Positions 10,943 through 25,200 of a stretch of DNA of 64,000 bases are shown one piece after another (position 1 is the stretch's first letter; every line of letters starts with the position of its first letter). A program made the position numbers and the translations under genes. The notes beneath the pieces are model-generated. The model was not told the DNA's origin. It did not search any database and was given only the letters and a program-made list of their open reading frames with translations. This DNA comes from Syngnathus acus. Its lineage: Eukaryota > Chordata > Actinopteri > Syngnathiformes > Syngnathidae. Location: positions 935,501 through 999,500 of the forward strand of contig NC_051107.1 of the NCBI RefSeq assembly GCF_901709675.1, given 5' to 3'.

Positions 10943-13900
10943 TACATATATTAGGAGAAGGCATACACTTGAGTGTTGATCCAACTTGGTAGCACACCTG
11001 CAGCCTTTCATGGAAGCAAACATACACACCAAACAGCCTCACATTTGTACAGAAGCAGGGGGAAGTGAAACATACCATAAACTGTAATGTATACAGTCCA
11101 CTCGGCAAATGGTAAAATAACACAAATTCTATTCGTGTTTTTCTCGCCCATGGAAAGTCAATCCAGCATTATAGTCCAATCACGAGTACTAGCTAGCGCT
11201 TTGGCTTCTCATGGCGGACACAACACTGACACGCATGCATCTCCAAAGAAAATACAGCCTTATGTAATTTGCTACTTTTAAACAGCCATAAAACATGCTG
11301 CACACACATCCTGCAGTTTGCTTCTAGTTATTTTATACCAAAGAACTACTACTAACATAATTTTTATTTGAGTAATTTCTATTGCCTTCACAATAAAGGC
11401 ATTCTATTCTATTGAATGTGATATTTAATATACTCATGTTCATAGAGAAAAACCATGTTTTTTTTTTTATTCTCAGGAATTATTTATAGATTTTTATTGG
11501 TGTCTGGTAAATGCTACCAACAAAACTGGGTCAGAACAACGTGAACATTCTTCATAAGCCTCCCGGACTGATCTTTGGTGACATTTCCACCATGTACTAC
11601 CATGTTGTGCTAGGCTACTTGTCTAGACTGTTTCATAATGAATGGAGCCCACTTTGGTGGTCGCTACGTGTGCTCACCGGATTAAAATCAGTCCCGATTT
11701 ACACTTTAACCAAGCTATGGTGATTTACTTTAAAAATAAATTGCCCTTGAACTCACCATGACAATATTAGCCGTTAGCAATGATGTAACGTTTTCTTGGA
11801 CTTGAACTTCCTGAAATACTATGTCTTAGTAGTTGTGTACTCGTGTCTGGCTGAATGTCTTTATCTTTATGAATACTTGCATATTATGTGTGAAGCAAAC
11901 CATATGATCAGATATTGATCAGGCTGAGTGTTTGGCTGTCTGCGCTGAGGTCAGCAGGCTCTTCCCACAGATCCTACACTGTGTAAACACAGCTTTTTGT
12001 TCGTCTACTTCGGTGTGTGTGTGTGTGTGTGTGTGTCTTTGTTGGGGGAGGCAATTACAGGATTGTGAGCTTGGGATGGAAGGCAAGGGCATGGAGGTTA
12101 TTAAGAAGAGAGACTGTAAAAAAGGGGGTTTTAAGTTACCACACTGGAAAAAATGTTATGTGAAGATAAACACGAGGGTGGGACTCAGTATAAGGGTCCG
12201 CTATCAGATGAAGGGCAGATTAGGGGAGCGGTTACGTGGATTTAAATGTAGTAACCGCCAATGTTTATGTTAGCAAAGGGAGAAAATGGATGGCAGGTGT
12301 GTTTTGCGAACCAAAACAGTGTAAAGTTGCTGTAATTAAGTCCAAAAAGTAGACTTAACACAAACACATGTATAGAAGCAGTTTAGGGACAAATAGAAGA
12401 AACAATTTTCCAGAAGAAAAAAAGAGATTATTAGATTAGAAGTATTTTTTTTTCTTGAAAATGTTATCAAACATATTTTTTAAGTAAAATGTAATCTTTT
12501 TCATAATATTAGGCCAAAAATGGCTGTTCATTTAATGTAGTTTTTTAAAGCAAAAAATTTGTCCTGTTAGTTTTCTGGAAAATAATTGCAATTGATCTTC
12601 CAAAAAGCAATTTTACAAGAAAAAGAAATCGTATCATATCGATTTCATTTTTGTATCCCAGTAGTCAGAATTTGAAGAAAAAAGAATCACACAACAAAAT
12701 TTCTAATTTTCATTAGTATTTTTTTTTTCATGAAAATGTTATGAAACATCTTTTTTACGTAAAATGTAATATTTTTCATAATTTTAGGCCAAAAATGGCT
12801 TTTCATTTAATGTAATTTTTTAAAGCCAAAAATGAGTCCTGTTAGTTTTCTGAAAAAAATTGCAATTGATCCTCCCAAAAGTAATTTTACAAGAAAAAAC
12901 AAAATCATATATCGAGTTAATTTTGTATCCCAGTCGTCAGAATTTAAAGAAAAAAGAATCACACAACTAAATTTCTAATTTACATTTTCAAGAACCAAAA
13001 GACACTCTAATAGGAATGAAAGCAAGTAATATTATGAGATGAACGTCCAAATTCTGAAAGAATTAAACGTTTTGCAGTGAAATTGCAGAAAAAAACAGCA
13101 CAAGAACAGAGTTAAGGCGTTTTTTCCCCCCAGGTAGTATCAGAAGGTCAAAAAGCGGGTTGTGTATGATCACAACATGCATGTTTTGCAACCTTGACGT
13201 CTTCTAAGAGCTTTTTTTGTTTGGGGAACTTCCTGTTCTAAATACACCCAAACACTGATGACATCATTTGCCTTGTCTTGGCAGCCTTCAAAGACCCAAC
13301 AGACACCTCTGGCCAAAAGATGTACTACAAAAATAAAGTCTAAATTAGAGATAGAAAATAATTAAAAATGATGTGGAATAATGTTACTAACAATAAACTG
13401 GTGTTGAAATTTAATTTGTTTAGAAATGCTCTTAGCAAAGAGTGTAGATGTTTGCTGGCAGGTGTGGAAGATTGTTTTGGTCCAGTTGCTCTAGAGTAGG
13501 ATTAAGTTCGCCCTTCAGGTCAGAGTTCAGAGGTGAGGGTTCAAATCTTGGTTATGTGACAGCCGTCTTTCTTTAGCAGACAGAGAGGAGGAAGGAAAAA
13601 GCGCCTTGGTCTTTGTATGCTCGCTTTGCCCTCACATGGCACATCATTAGAGCATGATGCAAGCAGAGATGTTTATCCATAATGCATCACCAAGTGGCTT
13701 ATGTAAGGCCACTTGCGCTTGTATACTCTACATGTGATCGCTCTCAAGAGATATACTTGCAAACAAAAACTTGTTGATGTGGACCGGTTTTTGTTGTGCG
13801 TGCTGCTCCGGTTGGATTTTGAATTTAATTGGGATATTCCGCATAAAATATTAAATCGTCTTCATTTGAACTCATTTACCCATCAAACTGCCCCCACGGG

Positions 13901-14380
13901 TATATTTTCTCTACCCTAAAAATATATATATTGTAGTTAGGTGTGATATCTTCTTAGAAACGTGATTAATGGTTGGAAATGGCGACATTATGACCAAAGC
14001 TAAGAGATAAATGCTACTTCGGCGACCCCTCATGGTCAAATTACAAAAAAGCGCTTACTTATGCAGCATCCAGTCAAGTTGCTTTACTGCTCCCTAGCGA
14101 CATCTCGAGGTATTACATAACAGTTTACAAAATTAGGAACATTGAACACTAAACGTAAATAAACTGATGTGAAAGGCGTTCATTTAAATTTTTTGAACGG
14201 GAAAAATAATTTGGTAGGCCTGGGTGTCATTCATTGTCAATTGGAGCTTCTGTGGCTTTTTTTTTTTAAAACCGTTTGCTAATAAAGCTGGTGTGGAAAT
14301 TTACCTAAGTGTACATGGCAATTACATCTACATAAATATCTAATCATGTGTTTAAAGTGTAACAACCAAGTTCCAAAAGT
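10943..14380. other. No gene seen
   Basis: AT-rich sequence with a (GT)n run at about 12014-12036 and the tandem duplication described at 12430-12990. Open frames are short and lack splice context. Confidence 0.5.
12430..12990. repeat. Two-copy tandem duplication, about 275-bp period
   Basis: The word TGAAAATGTTAT occurs at about 12456 and again 275 bp later. The following sequence matches throughout, including GGCCAAAAATGGCT, CCTGTTAGTTTTCTG and GAAAAAAGAATCACACAAC in each copy. The copies differ by scattered substitutions and small indels. No function is evident. Confidence 0.8.
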
Positions 14381-14431
14381 TGTAGATTAATCATCAACCG
14401 TTAAGAAAACAATCCAACAAAAACAAACCAG

Positions 14432-14437
14432 ATTTAT
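14432..14437 (-). terminator. fam3c: Poly(A) signal of fam3c
   Basis: AATAAA on the minus strand, about 295 bp after the fam3c stop codon. It is the first such signal downstream of the stop. Confidence 0.5.
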
Positions 14438-14729
14438 TATTTTTTTCATTGAACTCTCCGCAACAAAATATATTTACATAGTTCACAGTAAAGTTGGTAC
14501 ATTTTGGTTCAGGGTGAAGGCGAGTTAGCAGGCAACACAGACAGTGCAACAATAATAATAACAATAATACAACTGGATTAAGGTATGACGGTATTCCAGC
14601 AGATAAATCCCTTGTTATCAATGAGCTCCACCTGCATGTTCTCACCACGAGCCCTTTAGAAAATTGTTGGCGGTAAACAGTCTGATGGGACGGCAAAAAA
14701 AGGCGGGATGGCTCAAGTGAAGACGAGGG

Positions 14730-17700
14730 TCAGTCCTCCCTTCGAGGCACGCAGCCTTCCATCTCTAGGACTTCAGGCCAGCCCTCGAACTTGTTGGTGT
14801 CTGCGCTGTTTTTGATGTGCTGCAACAAACATGGCAAACGAATGTTCAGGCTTCTGACTGGCTAAAAAAAAAATCACAATTAGCGATTGCTTTGCTGTGG
14901 AATATATTTAATTATTCTAAATTAGTTTTATGGGACTCGAGTTTTTCTCTCTGAGACCAGAGTCCATCTAAACTTGTTTTCCCAACATCAAGACAAGCTT
15001 TGGCTAAACAGATTGTCCACACTCACTACCTGCTCAAATGGACTCTTAGTCTTGATCCCTTTCCCGCCAACAAAGATCCAGTTATCCCGGAATCCCACGT
15101 TGTTAATAGCCGAGCTTCCCAAGTCCGCAATCAACTTCCGAGCTTCATCGTTGAGCCTAAAAAAAAAAAAAATCAATTATCAATTAAAGGTTGGGATTCA
15201 TGGATGTGAATACAGTTGATGTCCCTACTTGGTGGAGGGATCGTCGAAGGAAGCCATCATCACCACCGTCCCATCCTCAATTCCCTTCAGCAACTGAATG
15301 AGGGGTGCCACATCTAGGATGAAATGTGACACACTATTCTGTGCTCATGTTTTCATCTCTGAGGTTTCAAAATTAATCGATTACTCGACAGGCAATCAAC
15401 TATAAAATTAACTATTTTAATAATCAATTAGTCATTGTGTAACTTCAGTGTCCAAATCCTCCGATTTCAGCCTCTCAACAATAATTATTCTGACTTATGC
15501 AGTCATGAAAACAGACTTTGTGAAAGCAAACTTATTATCTTTTGTATTTATTTGCCATTTACAATCAATAGAATAATCAATTCTAAAAATATTCGATCGT
15601 GACAGTCCTACTGTGAAGTAGTAATATGATGCTCACTTCCTGCCCACATGTCGAAGAAGTCTGTTTTGTTCAGCACGCCAGTTCTTCCTGTGTAACAACA
15701 AAGAATTAGTTCAACCAAACTGTTACATCATAAGAAGAACAACAGTCTCAAGATGCCATGTTTGAAAATAAATAGGAAGATTAATATATAGGAATACCCA
15801 CAGGAGATTTTGTCTAATTGCTAGACAGTTGGATAGCGCAAATAAATAATATTTTCATTTTTGCCATTGCGTGTTGTCGAAAGATGGTGGCAAAATTGAG
15901 CGACTTGTAAAACATAACATCCTACCAAGTCAAGGCCAGAACTTGAACAAACATCATAAAATTTGGTTGTTATGTGTAGACACACAAAGAAAAGTTAAAA
16001 GAAGCCTTGCCCAAGAAAACAAACGTCTGCCATTTTGGATTAATGCAGCCATTTTGGCAGTGAAGATAGATGGCTCGCCATTCAACAGGAAACTCTTCAT
16101 CAGTAAACTAACCGAGGTCAGATTGTAATTTAACAATCTGTTTGATGAAAACCATCCCGTGAAGAGAATCAAAAAGTGAATGCAATCCATCGCTGTCACT
16201 GGCATTATTTTGTATTCAAACATGAAGCTGTGGCATTACCGTTGACGAGGGCAATGTTAATTCCTCGTCCCACGTTGTTCTTCACGGCGCTCATGAGCCT
16301 AAAAAAAACAAGGTAGATGAGATATCAGATGTGTGTTAAAGAGGGCACGCCCACTCTCCTTTCGTTTCTCGGTAGTATTTGACTTCCTTCTCATTCCAAC
16401 ACCTTCATCAAACACATAGTATTGCATTTACAATCAAATGAAGTCATAAAAGGTCACCTACATTTTGTCCTCCAGGCACATTTTGGGCCCAACCACGCTG
16501 GCTGCACCACTCGACATCTTGAAGGCAAACTGACCGGCAGGACACGGCTTGGAACGTCCACACTTGTGCCCAACTCGTTTGGCTGCTTGGCGAATGCAGA
16601 TTTTCCCTCAGATTTTTTGAGTGATCAAATGGTTGGCATTCAAACCACACAAAATATACTTACAGCCATCTTCCAAGGGACCCGATTTGCCTAAAAGACA
16701 AAAAAACAAGACGTACAAACAAGACATGGTGAATTTTCAGAATTTCTGAATTTTTTTCTGAATTTGGGGATAGCACACCAAATTGATGAATAACTCGTTA
16801 TGAATTCAGAAGTGATTGTTTTTGTCAAATATTAAATTTAGTTTAAAAAGGTGATTGGTAATAAAAAATGCTTGAAATGTCTCAGTGCTTTTAAAAGTGA
16901 AGACAATTTACAAAATTAATACACATAGTTTGCTTTTGTGGACCGCATAAATTGATGTGGCTGGGCCTGCTCTGGCTCTCAAGCCTTGAGTTTGAAACCT
17001 CTGCATTATACTGGCCAGTGGAAAACTATCAGAGAGACTTAAGGAGATGCCTACTCATATACTTGAGTTTATTTTAGTTTTATATTTAATGTTAGTTACA
17101 ATTGTTCTAATGTTCAGACTAAAAAGTACACTTAATGTTATTAATTCCGCAATAATTATGTTTCACTGCGTAAATAACATATAATGCATAAGTGTACATT
17201 TATGGTGAACAAAACAACTACTGGGGAAAGCCCTTGATTTTTAGTTGTGGTCGCTTGAGCTGCTTTACATTTCTCCACATTGATGTTACTAGTCTAGCCA
17301 TCAATTTCATTACAAAAGTCAGATTAAAAAAAAAAACACAGCTTGCCTGGTCGGCTTTGCATTTGGGATGGAATACATAACTGATGCTACTACAGCTGGG
17401 GTCACCAACCCGGTGCCCGCGGGCACCAGGTCGCCCGCGGCAACCACATCAGTCGCCCGCAGCGACCACATCAGTCGGCCATAGGCCAGTTCTAAAAATA
17501 GTTTACAGTACACTGGTGAAGAGCATGCAATGCCAGGCTTCCCACTAACATTAATGTTCAGTGTCTTCACATAGAATATCATTAATAAAAATATAAAATT
17601 AAAGGTACACTGTGTAACTTTGTTATTTCAGAAGTGTATTATCAAAGTGGTCGCCCTTTGCATTATTCGGTGCCCTTGAAGTAGCTCCCAACTTCAAAAA

Positions 17701-18075
17701 GGTTGGTGACCCCTGTACTACAGTCTATACTGGTGGGAGGGGCGGCCAGCAAATTTATAGGGGTGACAATTTTCACCCCTGGCCCCCTCTTTGGGGCGCT
17801 ACTGGATCTGAGCATTTTGCATCCCCAGCTTCTCTGCTCCTCATCACTTACCCATCACGCTTCCCAGCCGAAACTCCATCCTTATCTCCAGCAGCTGGAA
17901 CGCCAGATAGATGCCCATGATGAACGCGGAGATGAGTGCTGCCAACTTCAAAATACCTGGGGGTAGAAAGAACCACGTTTGAGAGTTTCTTTTGTCAGTG
18001 TCCCTTGTCGGAACGTCAGAAATCATAGATTTTATTTTTCATTAAACTTGGGGGTTTACCTCCAGTTCGCACCAT
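14730..18075 (-). CDS. fam3c: FAM3C (ILEI), secreted FAM3-family protein
   Basis: Nine coding exons on the minus strand, first to last: 18060-18075, 17852-17956, 16664-16690, 16462-16582, 16240-16298, 15637-15687, 15229-15313, 15030-15156, 14730-14819. All splice sites are GT/AG and the total is 681 nt, 226 aa (human FAM3C is 227). Residues about 7-27 form a hydrophobic signal-anchor. The globular part begins at KCGRSKPC and carries [33 protein letters not shown] and the terminal [14 protein letters not shown]. The KNNVGRGIN and [13 protein letters not shown] blocks favour FAM3C over FAM3A, B or D. FAM3C is secreted and promotes epithelial-mesenchymal transition; its fold is a GG-type beta-sandwich that has no known catalysis. 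The neighbouring sortilin gene is on the same strand about 1.2 kb upstream. Confidence 0.95.
15365..15612. repeat. Copy of an AT-rich dispersed repeat family
   Basis: It contains the family hallmarks ATTAATCGATT near one end and ATATTCGATCGTGACAG near the other, inside a fam3c intron. Other copies lie at about 19985-20415, 24805-25240, 37905-38012 and 48270-48650. Confidence 0.65.
17396..17715. mobile_element. hAT-type MITE, 320 bp
   Basis: The left end reads CTGGGGTCACCAACC and the right end is the complement of CAGGGGTCACCAACC. The exact 8-bp repeat TACTACAG flanks it at 17388-17395 and 17716-17723. It is non-coding and lies in the large fam3c intron between coding exons 2 and 3. Confidence 0.85.
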
Positions 18076-18114
18076 ATTCAGTCAACTTCAGCCACCCTGA
18101 GACGTCCAAAAAAA

Positions 18115-18298
18115 ATAATCATTATAGAAATATTAATACTTAGCAGCATCTAGTTTCTATAGTTTTTTAAGGATCACTTCCTGTTGGCGAGCTGCTACCA
18201 AAAGTATTATCATTATAGAAATATTCATATTTAGCATCATCTAGTTTTTAAAAGTGTTTTTTAACATCACTTCCTGTTGGCGAGCTGCTACCAAAAGT
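18115..18298. repeat. Two-copy tandem duplication, 91-bp period
   Basis: CATTATAGAAATATT occurs at 18120 and 18211. Both copies end in CTTCCTGTTGGCGAGCTGCT followed by ACCAAAAG. It lies just upstream of the fam3c start codon, so it may fall in the 5-prime UTR or first intron. Confidence 0.8.
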
Positions 18299-19288
18299 TG
18301 GTCCTCTTTGGGAGTGCCACTTGATTGCTACTAATTTCATTTAAAATACAAACAGTATAGCTTCACAAATTTGAACTTTTTAATATAGTTCTTAAATAAT
18401 GTTTCTTTGATATATTACGAACATGTTGGTACCTTAGAAAAGAATAGACGCGACCTCGTAACGTTCGTTCAAAGGACTCTCGTCGACGTTAGTTAACAGT
18501 GCAATTAAAAGTGATATTTGCAAGTCTGATCAAATGACAATTGCGGCAATTTGATTAATTTTGATTGTCTTACCAGTTTTACAAATAACGGCGGTGACAA
18601 GCAGACTTTCCGGGTGTCGAATCCAGAAGTGACACCAGAGCTGCTTATTCCAACAAGCGCTCACACTTGACCCCCCCAAAAAAGAAGCGTAGGTGGCAAC
18701 GGGAAATACTAGACGTGTGTTTACTTTTTTAAAACAAAAAAATGAAACAAGCCTAGAGGTTGTTACGATAAATGTGGTAAGATAATAGGTGGCTTACTGG
18801 TTTGAAAGTTTATTTTTTTATTTTTTTATTGCTATAGTGAGACATCATATTTAAGAGATGATCTTTTTTTTACTTCCGGAATTGTTCTTCTTTGTTCAGT
18901 CAAGAGGTCTGCTACCCTGTAGCGACCTCACTTGGTACTTTCACCAAACAACAAGCAAAGCTTTCAAACAACAAAGAATAAAGAAACCGCCCGTTTTTCT
19001 TTATATAACTTATATTGTGCATTATTAATTTAATAATAATAAAAAACATTATAAAACAAGAGTAGCATCCACATGTAATGATATTCAAATGAAACATGTA
19101 CAAATCAAGGCTGGAGCGAAGCATATCAAGCAAATGAATGTCAATAAATAAAGTTATTTCATTTTGTCACAGCTCTTTAAATCCACTTAGTGTCAGTCCA
19201 AAATGGGTTTCATTGCAGAAGATTTTGCTGGAAAAAAGACATCATTGTCATGCTAAATCATTTTAAAATTCCAACAAAAAAATCTGCA

Positions 19289-22200
19289 TTATTTAATGCG
19301 AGTGATGATTACATTATCTGAATCCCGAGGACAGGCCGTTCCATTGCTGCTGTTGGCACTTTCAAGGTCCCATGTGGCTGCATTACGATCATCTTGAATC
19401 TGGAGGTTGGAGAAGCGATACTCTGGTGCCCTGCAGGGTGGCAGTGTGAAACAATAGTCAGCAGAAATGCTCTGAAAATCTTTGAACGTGTTCCGAATGT
19501 ACAACCGCTTAGCTCACCTGTACTGATAAACTCCTCTCCTGATGGCAACCAGAGCAGAAACGATAGCGGCTAGGACGATGATGCCTGCGCCAGCGCACAC
19601 CAATATCAGCACCATCCTCTCTTGCTGGAAACACAATAAAAGGTATAAAGGTGTTTTGAGTTTTTGGATTTCAAAGCTACTCACCGGTGTATCAAAGTGT
19701 GTCACTGGTGCAGTGGGATGTGGGGCAGCTGAATCAAGATTGGGTTTGACACCGCAAGGTCTGATGACAGTCTGGACCGCTAACTGAGAAGAAAATCCCC
19801 CCTCACAGCGGTCACTCGGGACCTTGCGATAGCCCGTCGTCAGGAGCTCATCCTCTTCTCCATTCAAGCACATTTCCAAGGTTTTGTTGTGCAGGTCGGG
19901 CTGTCGTACACACTCTGATGTGTTCTCGTGATGCTGATAGCCGTAGTCACTGTTTCAAAGGGTAGCTTGTTAAAAAGGTGACAAAACTAATCAATTAATC
20001 GACACCAAATCGATCATCAAATTAATCGCCTCGTGTTTTAATAATCGAGTCGTTGCTTAGAGCCATTTTCAACTACAGATTGTCCAAATCTTTTGATATC
20101 AGGTTCTCAAAAGTAATAATTCTGTAATTTCTCAAATCCTTCATGAAAGTAGACTGGTTTATCATTTGTGTTTACTCAAAAGAAGACATTTGCATCTGCA
20201 TTTACTGCGTCTTGTGTAATATTGCTTAACTGTTTTTTAATCACTAAATAATACAAAACAAACAAATAATTGTTAATAAACACTTATCGGCAGAGGGACG
20301 ATGAGTTTTTATTCACACACGTTATCGCAAATAAAATTATACCCGATTATTCAAATAATCGATGGACTAATGGATAGAATAATCGATTCTAAAAATATTC
20401 GATCGTGACAGCCCTAGTTTGCTACTGAATGAATCCATATGTTGCGATTTGATGTCCTCACCACAAAAAATCTTCTTTGGTGCACAGACAGGGACTTTCC
20501 TTCTTTATCGTGACATAGCCGCGACCGTTCCGACACACGGCTTGTTTCTTCCGTCTCCGGTATATTTCCTTGACACCCAAGATGCAGCCATCCCTCTCCA
20601 AAGCACCTCCCATTGTTGAGTGCGCCAACCACTCCTCATAATCTTGATCATCACCTTAAGGAATGATATCAGAATCTCAAGTCAGGGAGAATAAGCGTAA
20701 GAGTTAAGTTAATATTTCCACCCACACTCTCTTGTGATGAGGCTCTGGAAGTCGATGGTAATCGCCACCCACATGGGCTGGTTATCATCCTCGGGACGGA
20801 AGCCCCATACGCTGACGCTCATGGCCTTGGTGCCTGGCTCAGAAGCCAGGCCAGCGAAGAAGAGGGGCTGCTCAGTGAAGTTGTACGACTTCCAGCATTG
20901 GCCTTCGTCTGTCGAGAACCTGAGGCACAACCAGAAAAGTTTATCTCAAGAGGTGTGAATACAACACGAGTATCGCCACTTGGAAGCTGGTTTAGAACCT
21001 GCAGACAATAAATAAGACCACAGTAATGAAACCTTTTGGGAACCTATGTTGGGGACCTGCCAACTAAAATGGAATTGGGTTTGTGGATGACCAACAAGAG
21101 CAGAAGTCAACAACAATAAGCCTGTTTCGTACTTGATCGTCTTGACTTTTCCATCACGTCGGGCCTCCACAGCTACAATGAGACCGCCAGAATCCAGTAT
21201 ACTGTAATGGTGGGGACCCCTCAGCGTGCCCCTCCAGTTGTAACCCCCATCAGACGAGACAAACACATCTGGATACTGCCATGATGACAGGCAGTCACCC
21301 ACGGAACCTAAACCACAAGAGAGTTATACATACACCTGAATCAAAAATAAAATTGTGATTGTTACCATGTGCGATGACCAGGCCGACAGCAGTGGGGTCG
21401 GACATGAGAAGCATTGGAACGATGTGATTAATGCGACTATGTTCTCCGTGAATATGAAGGTTGCACTGTGAAAAACAGTGATAGGTTAGACAAATATAAA
21501 CGCAAATGAACCGCATTCAACGCACATTCTTCACTTCCTCGCCACATTCCACATTCAACGGTTTGGAAATCCGATGCCACGTTTCTCCCCGATTGAATGA
21601 AATGACAGATCTGATTCGTCCATCTGAAACAGCAAATGAAAACAAATCAAATCTCTGACACCGTGTCCAACACGACACCGGAACCGACTCGCCTTACCTT
21701 TGTCCAGTTTGTTGGTGAGGTACACGCCGCGGAGTGATGTGATGTTTCGGAAATCGCTTTTTCGTTGCCCGTCGAACAAGTGGCGCTCAAGGGATTTGGA
21801 GAAAAGGATGCCACGGTCATCTGATGTGTACATGGTCCCAAAGTAGGTGTCTACGGGAGTTTACAATCATGTATGATTTTTGTCTGTGTCCTGAAAACCC
21901 TTGAGAGTCCAAATATTTATCACAATTAACCCCTCAATAGTGTAACATTGCAGTGTGTTTGTCTTAACTCATTCACTGCCAGCCCAGTTAAAATAGATCT
22001 TAGACGTCTATAGTCGTCATTGGGAATGAAGGGGTTAATGGTTTAAGTCATAAATCTAGCCCAGGGGTCTCAAAGTTGAGTCCTCAAATCCGCATATTTT
22101 AGAGTTTTATCTCTTTAAACACATCTGATCCAATTAATCAGGATCATGAACATTTGAATTAGGTGTGTTTCTAACAACAACTAGTGTAAAGGTCATAAAT

Positions 22201-25200
22201 CGAACCTCCATAAAACGCCACAGTTCGAGAATCCTTGAGCTATTACATCTTGACTTTTGCAAAAGTTAAAAAACTGTTACCCGTTTCCAATTGTGTATGT
22301 TTGGCTGTTGGTTTAAAACTTTACTCAAAAAATAGATGTCAAGTCATAAATCCGTCATGTACAGTCATGAAGGACAAGGTCAGCTGAAACAGACCACAAA
22401 CACATTAAGAGTGTGTTTGTGTGTGTTCTTGTGATACACCCTGATCTCAAGATATGTTTGTCAGCACGCGCAAGCTAAATCTCCCGCCCACTGCTGGTGA
22501 CAAAAGATGTAATCTCCCTTGATTTATTTGAAGTCCTGTCAACTTAAGACCAGAATTTTTTTTTAAATGAGGGAATTGTGGCTTTTTCGGAGACTTAGGA
22601 GATGTTAAGAAGAGTAGGAAAAGGCTTGATGGGAAAGAGAGGGAAAAGAGGTGAAAGAAAATACTGTCCAGCTGGGCATGGTGTGCGCAAACACAACGAG
22701 TATGATGAAATGATTTGTCAGCAGCAGCCAGAACTCGTGAAACCAGTTCAGTATTTGCTGTTGAGTATTTCCATTACAACAAAGAAAAAACTGTTTTTGT
22801 GCCAGGTTTTTAGTTATTTTCATCTTTGTGTTTACCTCCCGGATTGTCCACATGCATAAAGAGCATGTCCTCGTCTCCGTCCAAGATAGAGTAAAACTGT
22901 AAACACATACAAATGAGGATGGAGGAGGCATGAGAAACGTGTTTGACTCAGATGATATTTTTGGCTTGTCTAATTTATTTATTTATTTATTTATTTACCT
23001 TACTCCGCCACTAACTGTGTTGAAAAGGAAAAGGTCATCATTGGAACTGTGTCATCAGTTTAATAAACAGCTACAAGTAGCTAAATCTGATTAAAAGGTC
23101 TGTGATTATGTTTTAAATCTGCTTTACGTTATCAAATTTCAACAAATTGTGCGAGCTGCATTTGGGAATGTTCCAATGTAGGCACAGCTGAAAAATGTAG
23201 GCTAATTGTACCCCTGAACTGAATGAATTTGATTTGTAGATGCTCACATTTGAGAATAAATGGGTTTCATTGAACAACAATGCTATGCTAACGTTGAGTG
23301 TGCGTGTCCCCTTTAGCGTCTAGTTTCTAAGACAAGCACTTCAGTCAAGTTGTCCAAAGTGAACTCAGTAACAAAAGATAATTTAGATTTAAATCAGTAA
23401 AAAAGTGTTCTAAAGGCTAAAAATCTATAGGCTAATTCTATCCCAAACACGAGAACCGTAAATAGAGACGTTAAGCTAGTTAGTATTGGTAGCCAGTATC
23501 TTAGTCAAGGAGCATTATCCATTATCAAAATAATGTGAGCTGCTAGTAATGTTAGCCTTTTATGCTGAAAGCCTGAATGTGACATTTTTTTCCTCACTTG
23601 GCTTCCTTTTTTTATTCGTAACTGAAACAACATTATAAATATGGTTTAGTTAGGAAAGTTATGAAATTCTTACCTGTTCTGTGGATGCCGATGGGAGTAG
23701 CGCTCGACTGAAGGTGTCTCCTTGGTCGGATGAGAAATACATGACCCTTGGAGATCGCTGGCAGGAAATATAACACAAATGTCATCTGAAAGCATTATCG
23801 ATAGCAGTGTGTTATTTGAAGATGTTTCACCGTATCTTCCATGACCGAGAAGAAGAGAAAAGCTCCAATGTAGCCAAAACTGTAGACATCTTCGTGGATG
23901 ACGGTGAATATCTTCCCGAGGTCTTTGGTCCTCTTCAGCTGCAGATCGCCTCTCTCTTCTGCATCCACTACAACAACAGGAGACCAAATTTACTTGATAA
24001 ATATTATGGAGATTTTTTTTTTTAAAGATCCAGTTGGACTGGATAAATTATTTACAGCTGTAATTTTTGCACTCTTACTTGTGTCTGCTTTGCTGGAACT
24101 GAAGAACAAATTGATGCCAGCTCCCCTAAAGAAAGAGTCTACAAATTAGACTTTCAAGATGAATCAAATCTAAAAATGGTGTCTCATGTCTTTGAAACTG
24201 TGGTTTTGTGTGCCACATCCTGTTGATTCTCACCATGAGAAAGAATGCACTCCATCATGCACTTTATTCCACGCGGCGCCAAAGTCCAGCGAGAGCCACA
24301 GAGCACCCTGGAAGTCAGGAACAGGAACACACTGGTCGTGTTTACCCTCTTCTCCCAAAGGCGTGACATGTCATGAGTGTGCTTGCAATAACATTGTCTG
24401 CACTTTTTTTTTTAAAAATAAGTAGATCAAACGTGTGTGTGACTCACGTCGATGCTAAGCGCCACCAACAAGTCAGGATTGAGGAAGTGGTAGGTGATAG
24501 GCTGAGCCAGGTGGAAGGGGAGCTGAATGAAGCGAAAGGTGGCACCGGCATCTGTTGAGGTGAAAATGATGCCGCCCGGATGGTCCACCACGGGTGTGTC
24601 AGCGGTTAATATCACCTGTTTCAGTCATATATACAGTTATGGGAATGGGAGCTTTGAAGACAGAGTTGTGAAGTACTTGATAGCACTTAAATAAAATTGG
24701 CAGGCTGGGAGCCATTTTTGTGTGGCTGAAATGGGGCTCTGGGCCAAAGAACCATGCTAACCAACAAAATAGCAAAGAAGACCAACCAAAGTGTGAAGTA
24801 TTTCGAAATTGATTAATCGACAACAAATCAATTACCAAATGAATCGCCTTGTATCTTAATTAATCAATTAATTGTTTAGCGATTTCCTAAAGATTGTCCA
24901 AATGTTCTGATTTCAGATTCTCAAAAGTAATAATACTCTAATTTATCTAGTCCTTCAAGAACGGAGACTTGTTTGTCTTTTGTGTTTACTCACAAGAAGA
25001 AATTGGCAAACATCTGCTTTCACTTTGGAAAACAATGACCATCACTTTTTCTTGTACGGTATTGCTTTTTTTTTTAAATCACTAAAAAATATCAAATAAA
25101 GAAAAATAATCTAAACAGTAATCGGAGCAAAATGTTTTCAAACGCACTTTAATGCAAGTAAAATTATATTTGATTATTCAATTAATCAATGGAATAATTG

